Notes under the pieces: model-generated
Databases searched by the model: none
What the model saw: only the letters and a program-made list of their open reading frames with translations
What the model was told of the DNA's origin: nothing
In this document: one piece after another, positions 17,720-30,209 of the stretch
Position numbering within the stretch: position 1 is the stretch's first letter
How the letters are laid out: each line of letters begins with the position of its first letter
Program-made: the position numbers and the translations under genes
From: Hydractinia symbiolongicarpus
Taxonomy: Eukaryota; Cnidaria; Hydrozoa; Anthoathecata; Hydractiniidae
Assembly (NCBI RefSeq): GCF_029227915.1
Contig: NC_079882.1
Span: 29,130,001-29,194,000 of the forward strand
DNA: 64,000 nt
Direction of reading: 5' to 3'

Positions 17720-17820
17720 TCTATATTATAATGCCCGTATACGTCTGTCTGTCTGTCACGCAAAATGGTAGCTTAGCTGCGACGGGCGAACCCGTGGATT
17801 TTCCACGGGCTAACGACTAG
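17720..17820 (+). mobile_element. Candidate mini-Helitron (non-autonomous)
   Basis: Starts TCTATATTATAATGCCC and ends with the hairpin GCCCGTGGATTTTCCACGGGC followed by TAACGACTAG. It sits between A and T. TC at the 5' end, CTAG at the 3' end, a hairpin about 10 nt upstream and an A/T target are the Helitron signature. Only 101 bp and no coding capacity. Confidence 0.55.
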
Positions 17821-20441
17821 TATACTAAATTCAGCAAATCAAAAAATTACTTCTCGCGGAAAAATACTTTGAAATTAGCAGATTCGCGAAAATTTAATAT
17901 TGTCCGTATAAATTAATTAGAGATTCTGAGGGATTTTGGATAGAGATGGGAAGAGTTCCGAGTTTAAGTTCACTGTTTCGGGATAATTTGTTTGCGCAAA
18001 ACGCAAAAAAAATAATCTGGAAAAAAATCCGCAAAAATTTTTCCTACGTCAATTACTTTTCTTACGGTAACAAAAACTAATTTTTATGGGTGACGGATAA
18101 GAAATGAAGTAGCTATACAAGAAACAAACGTAGACTGGTCACAAGGTTGTCATCTTACGACCAAAACAAAACCACGAGAGTTATAATTTGCCTAATTTTT
18201 TGTGTTAGCAACGAATTAATAGATGCGAAGAATTGATGAGCAATGGAAAAATAATCTGTTGGATGATTTTTCTAATCCCTTTTAATGAATTAATTATTGA
18301 TGGCGTGAAAAGAAAGAAAAATGAACGTGCTAATTTTGTCTAAGTAAACATTTGCAAGAGAGTACATGTAAAGAAGAAATCAAACACGCTCTGAAAAAAA
18401 GAGATAAGAGACATTAACGAAGAAGTATTTTAATGTAGGTAAAGTAACCATGGATAAACAGTTGATATAAATTTCACTTAAACAGATTACTTTACCGCAG
18501 AAGATTGTCAACATTTTAACAAAGACGTCGAAACGAACTTAAGTGTACTTAGCTTGTGTTTGTAGTCGAGCGTGCGATGGATAGTCATGTGTTTACTGTT
18601 TACACTCTTGTCAGTGGCTGACGAGAGAGCAAACTAAGTAAAGTAAAGTCTGTTGGAATATTTTCCTCGTGTGCGGATTTTTTTTCTTTTATTTTCAGCT
18701 TTCATTTCAATTGTTATTAATGTTAGGATTCATATCGAAGATTCTTAATGAACATAAATTTGAGTAATACATTGGCCAATCACAGCAACACTTATCAAGT
18801 AGCCACCACCAATGAAGAGGGATGTGTGGACCAACCTACTTGACACTCCCTTTTTTACTTCCCAAATGAGTACCTATTTTTATGCACTATTAGAGGTAGT
18901 TAGGTATATTTAATAGCAGTTCATAACAGGTTTTTATGTGTAGGGTGGAGACGAAACGTTGAAATATTCGATTAAGATGCGTGTTTCACTAATTTTATTT
19001 ATCGTGAACTAAGATTTTATCTTCATTATTCTTTTGAAAGAAATTACTTAGTTTATTTCAAGTGACAGATGAATGTTGGCGAACTTTGATGTGGGTAGGG
19101 AAATCCCACGTTTTATCATGCGATTGTAATTAATCAGAAAATTTTGATTTTTGTTTTAACTTCCTTGAAAGGAACACGTCAAATTAACACTTATTTCTTT
19201 GCAGCGAAGAAAACACCTGTTAACTAATTTTTATAAAACAGGAGAAACTAGTCTACGTATTCTTAGAAACTATGTTCCTAAAAAATTACAGTTTTTGCAC
19301 GTGTATTATATACTCACAAATAAAATGAACGAAAAAAACGATATCGAGGTTACATCGTGTAAAAGCAAGGTTATACCGTGTAAAATCATACAGAAGCGGG
19401 TCATATCGTGCAGAGAATTATATCGTATTATATCGTTTTATATATATTATTTCTACATATATTCTCCCAGACGTTTTTGTGATATTATATAATTTCGAAA
19501 TATTGTTTTAAATAAAGACAAATTTTCAAATTTTTTTTATTTAATTTTTGAAAATGATCGCAAAAATGTTCTCATTCAAAAAGTAAACTCATTTTTGTTA
19601 CTTAAAAGTTTCTTTTAAGGGAAGAACATTGGGCGAAATAGAAATTTTCGCGAATTTAGGCTGTTTTTACGAAACTAAAGTAAATTTCTCTTCGCTAAAA
19701 CTTATTGTACAATACTAAGGTCATTACTGAAAATACATAAAAACTTGTAAATAAAATAAACGAGAAAAAACATAAAGTCTACATTTGCAATGAGAGAAAA
19801 GAGATGTGTTAAAAATTAAAATTTAAACAAAAAAAGGAACTTATTTTAATGTTCTGCAGGCTAAAAAGTAGTAGAACAAGCAAAAAAAAAAAACGAGGTT
19901 ATGCTCGCATGTGATTGGTGCATTTCCTTAACTTATTCAGACTTCTTAAACAACAATTAAAAAATGTTCTTTTAGAATCAATAAAAAGTGTACATAAATA
20001 TGTACAGCGAAGAAACAATGTTTGTATTTTAAATTGGCGATGTCTGCTGCTCTACTACCAACGAAGTGTGGGAACGACTTTAAAATAATGAGTGTTAACA
20101 TTCGCTAGGTTATTTTCATAATTAACAATAAATAAATAAATAAAGAGGTTTTAGCACGATTATTAGACAGGTTGTGCTAGAGAAAGAACAGTTGAATAAA
20201 TACTAATGATGTTCGAAATATTTTACATTAAAAAATAAAAACAAAAAACAAAGGTACATTGAAGTCGAAAAGGCATTCCTAGTTGTATGTGTATATAATA
20301 TAAACAGATTTGTCGTGTTGTTGTTGTTGTCGCCGTCTTTGCTGTTAATGGCGTCCGTCGTCGTTTCCTATTGTCACTGTTAAAAAAACACTTAACCAAC
20401 TGAACATTAACTTTTCTCTTTTTAGTTGTATAACAAAAATA

Positions 20442-21710
20442 ATGACGATGTTCAACAACACAACCACAAATGTGTCACAAGCTCTACCACGTGCGTCTCC
20501 AGAAGAACCGCTCGAAATGGTTATTCCACTCATGGTGTGCTGTGTTATAGCGGTTATATCAAATTTATTCGTCTGCTATCTCATTTTGACAGTTCGTCGT
20601 TTGAAAACGACTACAAACGTTTTCGTTTTTAGTCTATGCATTTGCAACATTATGTTTAGCGCTGTGCTACTCCCCGTCCACTGTTTCTACCAAAACAGCT
20701 TGTTATATTTGTACTTAGTCATCATCACTGTCGTAATTTATATCGGCAATCTTACAGCAGCAACATACGAGAGGTTATACTCGATAACAAAACCGCTAAA
20801 ATATCATCTCGTAATGACGAAACAAAACGCTATTAAAATTACCATTGTCGCGTATATTTTACCGCTAGCTTATTGTTTCTTGCCGCTAATTTGGAAAACT
20901 AACACTACTTTGCTAGTTCACAAAATTTACGTCGTTGGTACCTTGGCTATATTCCTAATCGGACCGCTGGTCTTTATTCTGTTCGTTTACATTAAGGTTT
21001 GTTTGGAGATTAGAAAGATGGTCGTGTATAAGAAGAAACTTACGATTTCTTGTAGCACCGATGTAGACAGTCGCAGTGAAGCTAAGAGCAGAAAAAAATG
21101 TAACACAAGCAAAAGCCAGATTTCTCGATTTCTATGCTGTTGTAATGTTAAGTCTGGAACAATGACGAAAATGGGCGAAATTCCAGAAAAAGCTCTGCTG
21201 GACAAAAAAAACCGCCAAAAATCAATATCGTTTGACGATTCTTCCGAAGTGTTTCACGAAAGAGGAACAGCAAGCATTTCTACAGACAGCAATCAAAACA
21301 ACGTTCGCAGGGACAGTACGGACGAAAGACAAAGCCTACAAAGTAACAACTTATTTGACCGGCACACGAAACGAAAATCAATCAGTAACATAGCTCGCTC
21401 ATTTGTTTCGCACAATAGCAGACGAAAATCTAGTACCAGTAAAACAAAAATTAAAATGGCGGAATTAAAAGCCTCTTTTGCGTTTGCCATCGTCGCATTT
21501 ACATATATGTTTACATGGTTACCTGTCGTTGTCATGACAACGCTTGAAGCACTTGACAAGCAAGAACTAACTCCTCCCAGTTTAGTGGTCTTCTCGATAT
21601 TTGCTATCGCGTTGAACGCGTTGACCGACCCTTTCTTATACGCATTGTTGTTACCGAATTTCCGTACAACCTTGCGAAAAATGCTTCGTAGAAGAAGGAA
21701 AAGTTACTGA
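20442..21710 (+). CDS. Rhodopsin-like (class A) G-protein-coupled receptor, single coding exon
   Basis: 422 aa with seven membrane segments: TM1 about 27-50, TM2 59-81, TM3 87-108, TM4 130-151, TM5 163-186, TM6 345-367 and TM7 379-404. The N-terminus has NNTTTN glycosylation sites. Class A landmarks are modified: ERL in place of DRY at the end of TM3 (110-112), FTWLP in place of CWxP in TM6, and DPFLY in place of NPxxY in TM7. The loop after TM4 has no Cys, so the usual TM3-loop disulfide seems absent. The third intracellular loop is long (about 150 aa) and rich in Ser, Lys and Arg. The C-tail is very short and basic. An acceptor (ctctttttag) ends at about 20425, so there is probably a 5'UTR intron. 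Ligand unknown. Confidence 0.85.
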   Translation: MTMFNNTTTNVSQALPRASPEEPLEMVIPLMVCCVIAVISNLFVCYLILTVRRLKTTTNVFVFSLCICNIMFSAVLLPVHCFYQNSLLYLYLVIITVVIYIGNLTAATYERLYSITKPLKYHLVMTKQNAIKITIVAYILPLAYCFLPLIWKTNTTLLVHKIYVVGTLAIFLIGPLVFILFVYIKVCLEIRKMVVYKKKLTISCSTDVDSRSEAKSRKKCNTSKSQISRFLCCCNVKSGTMTKMGEIPEKALLDKKNRQKSISFDDSSEVFHERGTASISTDSNQNNVRRDSTDERQSLQSNNLFDRHTKRKSISNIARSFVSHNSRRKSSTSKTKIKMAELKASFAFAIVAFTYMFTWLPVVVMTTLEALDKQELTPPSLVVFSIFAIALNALTDPFLYALLLPNFRTTLRKMLRRRRKSY

Positions 21711-21982
21711 AACTTGAGACAAATATTTAAAAAAAATCTTTTAGAAAATTAAATGTTTCTTTCTGTAAATTTTATTTTCTAGTAAATTTGGTATAACACG
21801 CATTAGTTGTGACTTCAATATTTTTTAAGAAACGCGCGAACTGTCTAAGTTGTTAGCTAAGCAATTACCACCCATAACACTGAAACACGCACAGCAACAT
21901 AAAAGAGAAATAGAAAAAATTATCTATATCTTATTTCTTCTTCTTCTTCTTTTTCTTCTTCTTAATTATTTCACAATTACTT
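21711..21982. other. Short gap between convergent genes
   Basis: Holds the 3' ends of the GPCR gene (+) and PWP1 (-). A (CTT)n tract at about 21939-21962 reads as an AAG run on the minus strand. No separate gene is seen. Confidence 0.5.
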
Positions 21983-24900
21983 TTATTGTCTATTTTTAAA
22001 GAGAGAGTTGCTAACGCTTCTGTGGCGTTTTCTGCCGTGTCCATGGTTACATTTGACTCGCTTGCCTAAAAGGTCGAAAGCAAACAGAATTATATACTCG
22101 CTTACAAGGACATTTTCACACAACAATTCTGTTGTATTACCTTTGGGTGAGTTTCTTCTGAGCGTCTATTTTCATTTTTTATGCGCTCTCTGTTCTGGAA
22201 ATGTTGTTTACCTAAAGAAAGAAGAAAAACAACTATATTAAAAGCTTTTCTTTTCATAAGGATTTCAGGTTAAAAACAACAGGTCTATTGTTTTGGACAG
22301 TAGAGAAATAAGAATAACGACCAGCCTGGTTCCAATGAATATTGGCAGCATGACAAAATAACGGCTAATAAGGTGCCGACGGACGTTACCTGCTGTCGTT
22401 TCCAAAAGATTCAATACTCGAAGGCCGTCTTTTTGTCCGCCCATTGCAAACGTTAATGGGACGTCTGGACACGACGTCACAAAATTCATACCACCCTGAA
22501 AAGGAACACGTAAAAAAGAGAAGTATTTTCCTTCTTTTTCTTTCTCAATGAGAAAAGAGCGATATATATACACACTGGGAAATGGATGTGGTTAAAGACA
22601 AAACATACCTAACATCACAGGGATGTATATATAATAGGGTTTACAAATTTGGTCGGAATTACAACAAGCATCAAACGACGTACTCACTTCACGACGGAGA
22701 GTGTATGAGAGACAAGTGTAATTATGACGGAGAGTGTACTTACCATTTTAACATCGCGAGTTAAAACACATTGCGGCTTGTCGTCTCGGCAGTCCCAAAC
22801 TTTAAACATTTTATCAGAAGAAACAGTGGTTAAACAACCTGGAATTTCCGCGCTTAGTGACATTCCTAAATAACATATACAGGAGTAATAATTCTGCGTG
22901 TCAAAAATATTAATGGCTTATTAACCGTTTAGCCGGTCTATACGGGAAAATATAGACCGAGGTCATGACGTCATGGACCGAACGCAGTGAGGTCCATGCG
23001 AGTGACAGAGGTCTATATTTTCCCGTATAGACAGGCTAATAAGGTTAATAAGCCATTTCATTTATTACCCCACTGATTATTTCATAACCATTAATGAAAA
23101 AAAGGTTTTAGAGTCCAGGGGTCTTTAACAAAAACAAGGCTTGGGTGGAAACCATGTAACTTTCTTTATATTTCGAACGTACACAGACATTCGATCCACA
23201 ACTCGTTCAAAAATAAACAATACAATACAACTTTTAAAAATAGAATATTTTCAAAACAGTTTTAAAATTCAATTCTTTGTCGTTTCGCTGGTGGAGTGTT
23301 CGTATTAAAATTAAATGTACAATTGTTAAAATTTCCTCCGGAAAAAAATGAAGAGAGGGTTGAAGACTGCGTGGAACTGGAAGTATTAAGAGCTGTCGAT
23401 TGGTTATGTACGTCAAGTTGGTTATTATTTGAGCTCAAGATGTTTGACATTTTGTAACGGTGAGTGGTACTAGCTGATTTGTAATTTCTTAACGAATCAA
23501 TATTTTTGTGACCACTGTGTTGGGCTACATTAACTTTCTTGTTTTGTTTTTGTTTTGATGTCGGTTAATACGGCGTCATATAGACTGGTCACGTGAAAAA
23601 AAAAACCAATCAAATTTTCCGAGAACGTTCGAATAAACGTTAACATTCGAAAATACTCAACAGTGGGGTAATAAACATAAATACAAACCTACAATTTCCA
23701 TGGTAACGATAACCTACCAGTTACGGCTTCGTTGTGAGCATGCAATGTATAGACGGGTGTATCTGTTCTGACGTCACAATAACACACGACGCCGTCGTCG
23801 GAACTCACCTTAAACAGACATAACTAGTTAAAAAAAAACTACACAATTCAGTAACAAACTGTTCATATGGAGGCGAGCTCACTCGGTTGAACGGACTATC
23901 TACCTTAGCCGAGGCCTCGCCATGGTTCAGAATACCTTAAAAAAAACATTTTTTCATACAAGAAGCAAGCCAGCTTCCCTTGGCGAAATTTCGCTTGCTT
24001 TATCCGCGATCTCAGTAAGGCGGGATGAAATTTTTTAACATAACACACTAGCCTGGCTAACCGAGCAGATTAAAATTAATTGTGATGTTTTTAGCATTGT
24101 TTAGACAAAATAAGCATTATTTGTTAGCACTCCTACGGGCTATATTTTTTTTTAAAGAACTCAACCATTCCAAAATTTCCGTGACTTTTTTTTTGCTTAA
24201 CTGGCTTATTATATGTTGTTGTACGCTCTCTTTCTTATCACAATGTTTACGAAACTCCTCTATAACGGACAGAATTACATTCTTTCAAAACTGCATAACC
24301 CTAAAGTAAAAAGGCTACATTTTTAAAGTACTATATGAAAATTGTGAATCAAATTTACAAACTGTTTCAAACTGTCACGTAAGATTAAATCTAAAAATAT
24401 CAGTGTTGTTCTTATTTCTCTGGTATTCTTGTTTCAAATAATTTATTCAGATTTACGTTATCGAAAATAATTTTAGTTTGTACTGACATTGCTTTGTAAA
24501 GTATTTTTGGAGACACAGTAGAAAAGAGAGATGATTTCTAACGAACTTTCTTGAGGATGTCATTTTTATCTCGTCGTTAAAAAAACAAAATTAGACATTG
24601 TTAGCTATCATAACGTTTCAATTAATCTTATTAAGGTGAATTAAGATAAGCTAATGATTCGATTTCTGCTCGTGATTATCACTTTACAAGATTAGGTCTT
24701 ACTGCAAAATAAAAGAGACGGTCGCCTTTCTGCTTTTTAAATAAATTAATCCTGGCGATTTCCCCTCAATCATATCATCGCAGAAGTGAGACCTGAGAAA
24801 TTCAAATTTATTAACAAGTTTTCTAGAATTAACTTTTATTTAGAAGAAAATTCCGATCCTTTCAACAGATTAACTCAAATCGTAGATTATTTCATAATTA

Positions 24901-27900
24901 GTCTCAACAAACATTTCAACAGCTGAATTTATACAAATTCTAAACATCATTTTTCCTAATTTCTGTAGATATTTGTTATTTCGACAAACTTTCAGTACTA
25001 CTCCTGTGGTTCACAACTATGAATCTTTCGTCAGTTTTACAAATGGTGACCTTTTGTGTTACGTAATGTTAAAACGCAAAGTGAAAAGAAAAAGGTTTAG
25101 AACCTTAATATTTAATACTTCTTAAAAAAAAAAGCGTTGTAAATTGTTTTTGCAATTACATAACCTTAAAACTGTTGATTTTCTTTGCTTATAACTGGAA
25201 GTACCATTTAGTTTTTTTCACGCTGGACTGGGCGCTTATTAGAAGTGAGCAGGGGAGGGTGGTAATTAATACATTACAGTAATCCCACGTTTCTCAGTTT
25301 TTATTTATTTTTTATATTGCGTTACTTTTTAAAAAATTTATTAATATCAGGAACTGAATAATAAAGGAAACGTGAGGTAAACTTACAAAGAAATTATAGG
25401 GTGAGAAATGGTCCCACATAACCTGTTCGCATTCTCCAGTAAGTGACCACGACTTGAACACCTAAAAATTCAGTCGTGTAGCATAAAAAGCAGAAGAGGG
25501 ATTGCTATCAGACAAAATTAAAAACAAAAAAAATAGATAGTGTTACCTCAGGACTTCTGCAATCCAAAACTACAGCCGTTCTAAACAAAATGTAAACAAT
25601 GCCAGAATGAAAAAAGCAACCACACACCAGTAGAAAGATAATATTAGCTATCAAAAATTAGGGATTTCGCTCATACTTCGAATAAACACTAAATCCCACC
25701 AATAAACATCAACAACATTTGGTCAAATAAGCCTACATAAGCCAACCATGACACAAAAATGTAAAGTTCAAATTTCTACCCGTGCTCGCTCAACAACTTT
25801 TTACTGCACGTGGGTCGTAAAGATAAGGGAATATCTTTAAGTAGCAACAAGTTTTTTTAAAAAAAGTTGGATGGGATAAATAACTATTCAAATAGATCAT
25901 GCTCAACTTCTTTAAAAACTAACTATTTCGTATTATGAAAAATGGCATGACATCAGAACAGTAAGACAAAAAAGGCTTTAAATTAAATATTAGCCCTTCT
26001 AAGGAAAGATTTCATAAAAAACAAAAAAACAAATAACTGCAAGAAGCATATTATTAGCTTTGTGGTATAGTATTGACTGATGAGGAAGGTTATGGGTTAT
26101 TCCACAAGCAAATCATGCTAAAATCTTTTCGTTTGGCGTTTAAAAAGTTTAGTGTTTTCTACTTAAACGGTCGCTGTGCTAGTAGGACTTTCAGATGGGA
26201 GCATTACTTAGGACCCTCTTCGCAACACCCTCATTGATAACACTACCACTAAGAACTTAAGAGGCTGTCCTGTTTAAAAAATCGTAGTAAAAGATGTGAA
26301 CAGACGCAAAAAAAGAAAGAATAAATATTCTTAAACATAATACTAACTTGTCAAACGCGCCAGTTAACAATGATTGAACCTCGTACGGGTGCCACCTCAC
26401 AGATTGAACCTATGCATAAGATTATGGGGTAAACGCAGGTTTAAAAATATAATTGAGTGGCTTCAAAAAATGTTGAAAATGTTAATGCTGAAGCACCAGT
26501 AGCTAGCTGTGACAACAAAATTGTCTTACGAGGCGTAATCATTTCAAAAACATCCATATCCCTAATAAGAACAAAGCATGGCAAAACCTCTAATGAGTGA
26601 CCTCCCGCTGCACCTTCTTTTAATAAGCACTTCTCTTAAAGGTGAAATCAATTATAAACATATTCCTCAAAAACGCAGTAGAAAATTATGACCGCTAAGA
26701 AATCAAAATAAACCAGTTTAAGCAATCGTCAAAATTTTACAAACATAATAATGATGAAAATATAATCAACACACATCCTGTGGAATATATTACAATTCTA
26801 AACTTTTGATATAAAGTGGATATAAGCGCTGTATGTATTATTTGAAATATAAGCGAGGAGGTTTTAAAACTGCATAACATCATCCTTCTTCGTTAAACAC
26901 TAGGAGCCACACGCTTTGCAGGAGTAAGTAAATTACTCTTACCTTATCAGAATGATGTTGTAAGGTATGTACACATGCGCATTTTGACATATCCCACAAT
27001 ACAACAGTTGTGTCTGCAGAACCACTTGCAAGAACATTTCTAAAGTAAAAACAAAAACACAAGAATTTACTTCTCCTGAGTGCTAATCTATTTTAAATTA
27101 AATTGATTTAAAAAAGTCCTTTATCATGTTCACCTTGTTTCTTTGTTCACTGAGCTTTTTTTAAAGAAAAAAGTTCTCTTTTTTGGATCATTCCTGCCTA
27201 CGACGGTACTTTTAGGTGACAAAAATGCTAATATTTAAAAATCAGTATCAGTTCTGCATTGTGCCAATTTACAATCTATCACTATCAAATTACCATCATA
27301 TTTGACGCAAAACAAAATGAATGGCAATTTATGTAGATTTCGATTTTACTTAAATATAACATACTTGACATTTGGGTTCCAAGAGATCCCTAACACTGCA
27401 TCAGAATGTCCACCTGCTGGACTTTCATCTTGCTATAAATATAAACATTTTAAACATGGCTAAGACGTGTGAATCTGTATTTTTTCTTAGTTCTTCCATT
27501 ATTTCAGTTTGTCTTGGTTGCTAGACTACTACAGGTTAGTTAAATTTAATAACATATGAATGTGCTATTTAACATTAAAAATATTCTTCTTCCTTACACA
27601 GAAAGCTTGGGTTTGTTCAGAATAATACCTTTTTCTTTCTCTTCTTTTTCTTTTTGCCAGCCAGTATAAAAGCAGGTTCAACTGTATCCACAACATCTAA
27701 ATCCCATACTTGAATGTCTGGTTCCATTGTGCCAACAGCAACATAATTACCTGAAAAAATTAGATATCATATTTGCATAAGGTATGTTGAAGACCACACC
27801 TAATTTTCGCAGGAATTTGTTTTAGAAATAAAAATAATAAAAACATCACACAATGATCAAGAAGTTCTAATTCTGCAAAACGTAATTGTGATCCATAATG

Positions 27901-30209
27901 TGAAGAAAGGTAAACCCACGCAAAAATAAATCAATAAACTGTAACGTAATTTGTTTTTACCTGACTTTCCCTGTAAAGCTGGGTCATAACTCAACCATTC
28001 CAAACACAATGGAAAGGACTCCAATAAAACATCATGATGGACATATAAACTGTCTTCATCATCATTAAAAACTACAAGAAATGTTGGAAATTTAAAACTG
28101 TTCCATTACCGTGCACAGAGCTAACAAATATCAATATTGATAAATTGATCCTTATGTATCATAAAGTTTCGAATAAACACTCCCATTTATTGAATGTCCC
28201 TTTGATTTAAACCCCATGCGCACCCTCACCCCATAAGAAAACTGTCCAAAAAATGCATGGTGTTTACATCATTATTAAAAGCCACCTCTAATAGATGCCC
28301 AGCCCTCAAATAGATGCCTGGCCCTTAAATTCGAAAAACATCTTATCGTACCATAAACTTCTAAACAGCTAAAATCTTCCTCCATTTTTCCAACAACAAA
28401 CAAGTTGTCTTCTTTCTTTATTATAAAATCTTCTCTGTCTTCTTCGTCCTTTAAACATAAAATAAAGAAGGCATTTATGAAACATATTTAAGTAGCAGTG
28501 GTTAGTTAGAAATACAGAATCAGAATTAAATCGAAGAAAAACTTTCTTATAATAGATGGTTTATTTTTCCATTTTTTTAAATAAGATAAATAGCAAAATA
28601 GCCTGTGTTTGAGAGCTAACTAATTCTCTCTCCTTTATTTTGCATATTGTTTTTTTTTAAAAAAAATGTCTTACCACATCCTTCATATCCACATAAGGGT
28701 CATTCTGGGTTGAAGCAAAGTACATTAGGCCTGCCATTCCTGCTCCTGTCATCAAAGCACCTGCAGAATTACAAAAAATGTCTGGGAAATTTATTTTTAT
28801 TTATATCAATTAATAGCATAAAAAATCGGAGAATGATGGTGACGATTGTTTCTATTTAAGTATGTTAAGTATACCTAATATCTTTGATCATTTTTTATTT
28901 TTGAATGCTTAAAATACTGAAATATAGAGGACTAGTAAAAAAGAATTAATGGCACATTTAATAAAAAAAAATTACTTGATTTTCTTTGTTTTGGTAAACA
29001 CTGTAGTTGTTGTAATACATATTGTTTATTTAGAGTCTTTCATAATGTTGTTCATTAAATATAGTCGTTCAACAATGTCAACAAAACTTACCCTCTTCAT
29101 CATAGTTGTCCAGTCCATATTCAGCTCTAATAGCTTCATCAGTTTCACTTTCATTGTCTTCTTTTTGTACATCGACTTCTTTTTCAGCAACAACACCTTG
29201 CTTTTCCATATCGTCTTCTTCATTTTCTAAACCTCCCATGTATTTCCTCTGTGCCTCCTCAAGTTCAGTATCACTGATTTCCTCATCAGCATCTCTGAAA
29301 AAAGTCCATATTGTGGCGTTTAATGAGTGCCATCTTCTGGCTACAACATTATCGCAAGAAGAAGTAGTTGTCGTCTTAAAAACGCAGCAGCAACATTGGT
29401 GAATAAGAATAAAGGGCCTGGATCAGAATTACGAATAGACAGACTAATCTCAGGCATATTTGTTTCAGCATTTATAAAAAAGGGGAGCTTACTTCTGTAA
29501 TAAGATAATTGCTATTTTCCTTTGCAGATAAAAATTTAAAAAACATTAAAAATGTTTTTTTCTAATATTCGAATCTAAGGGGAGTTTATTTTTTACGTTG
29601 CGTTGCTTATGAGCAAAAAATTCACTTGCACATAAGATGTGATGTAAGTAATATAAGTGGCCTACATGTTACATTAAGTTTGTACGAACGTAAGAAAGAG
29701 AATGAATGAACATTCTCCCTTACATTTGTCCATACGTAAAAAATATGTGATGTGAATGTACTTAACAAAGAAACACATACAATATATATATAAGTAAAGA
29801 GCTCAAAAATTCAATGTGTGGTATTACTTTATTTTGTCTTTCGTATCTTCTAATATTTGTTTCAAATCCTCCTCTGTGAGAGCAATCTACAAAAAAAAAT
29901 TGCAAGTATATAAACTTTCAAAATATTGATAGAACGTTTGGTTTATGTTTTGATAAGTCGTTTTTTTGAGGAACACAATCATCAATATAATTGAACTAGC
30001 ATCTTTTTAAACAACGCTATGTAAATTCAGAAATTTAATATAATCAATAAAAAAATCCATTCACTACCAGAGTACGTGCTTTTTTCAAACAGGGCCAACC
30101 CTAACCTGCCACTTTCAATTATGAGGTTTTAGAAACACCAGTAAGCACTAACCTTATCTGGTTCTTCTTTTGCAATACCTTTTTTTACCCAAATACCACA
30201 GGTAAGCAT
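21983..30209 (-). CDS. PWP1: Periodic tryptophan protein 1 homolog, WD40 protein, 16 exons
   Basis: PWP1 is a nucleolar/chromatin WD40 protein linked to rRNA transcription. Exons in coding order: 30209-30153, 29886-29828, 29294-29092, 28760-28675, 28448-28352, 28071-27961, 27750-27629, 27432-27365, 27039-26943, 26409-26348, 25580-25547, 25461-25387, 23808-23718, 22865-22744, 22495-22390 and 22065-21983; about 490 aa against about 500 in vertebrates. The start [11 protein letters not shown] matches the family N-terminus. An acidic region follows (exon 3), then a Lys-rich stretch after [14 protein letters not shown], then WD repeats with [15 protein letters not shown] and GGQKDGLRV. In the last repeat Trp is replaced (RVLNL rather than RVWDI). 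The final exon is the least certain: its spliced frame gives a short basic tail, while another frame would give a nine-lysine end. Confidence 0.92.
22915..23054. mobile_element. Palindromic element in PWP1 intron
   Basis: GGCTTATTAACC at the left and GGTTAATAAGCC at the right bound long inverted arms, including GGTCTATACGGGAAAATATA and its inverse TATATTTTCCCGTATAGAC. The loop is rich in repeated GGTCATG/GGTCCATG. A MITE or foldback element. Confidence 0.7.
23060..23677. mobile_element. MITE with TTATTACCCCACTG / CAGTGGGGTAATAA ends in PWP1 intron
   Basis: Inverted 14-bp termini at 23061-23075 and 23662-23677 bound about 600 bp. It directly abuts the palindrome at 22915-23054, so the two may be one composite element. 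It contains a short open frame on the minus strand (23262-23450). Confidence 0.55.
23262..23450 (-). CDS. Possible 62-aa Ser/Asn-rich ORF inside a MITE
   Basis: Starts [10 protein letters not shown], is rich in Ser, Asn and Thr, contains FNNCTFNFN and ends [10 protein letters not shown], a basic patch resembling a nuclear localisation signal. It lies wholly inside an inverted-repeat element within a host intron, on the same strand as PWP1. It could be a remnant of a transposon accessory protein or chance; it has no recognised family. Confidence 0.3.
   Translation of the reverse strand: MSNILSSNNNQLDVHNQSTALNTSSSTQSSTLSSFFSGGNFNNCTFNFNTNTPPAKRQRIEF

Larger units (their letters stand above)
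13632..20441. other. Intergenic region, no gene recognised
   Basis: AT-rich and without a convincing exon. It contains a hairpin element (14621-14743), a candidate mini-Helitron (17720-17820), an (ACAA)n run near 16030, an (AATA)n run near 20128, and scattered TTCGCG/CGCGAA-rich stretches (about 15130-15560 and 19620-19690) that look like decayed repeats. Confidence 0.5.

Noticed and set aside
23877-24068. Possible inverted-repeat element (CACTCGGTTGAAC / GGCTAACCGAGC)
   Set aside because: Similarity of the ends is too short and imperfect to claim.
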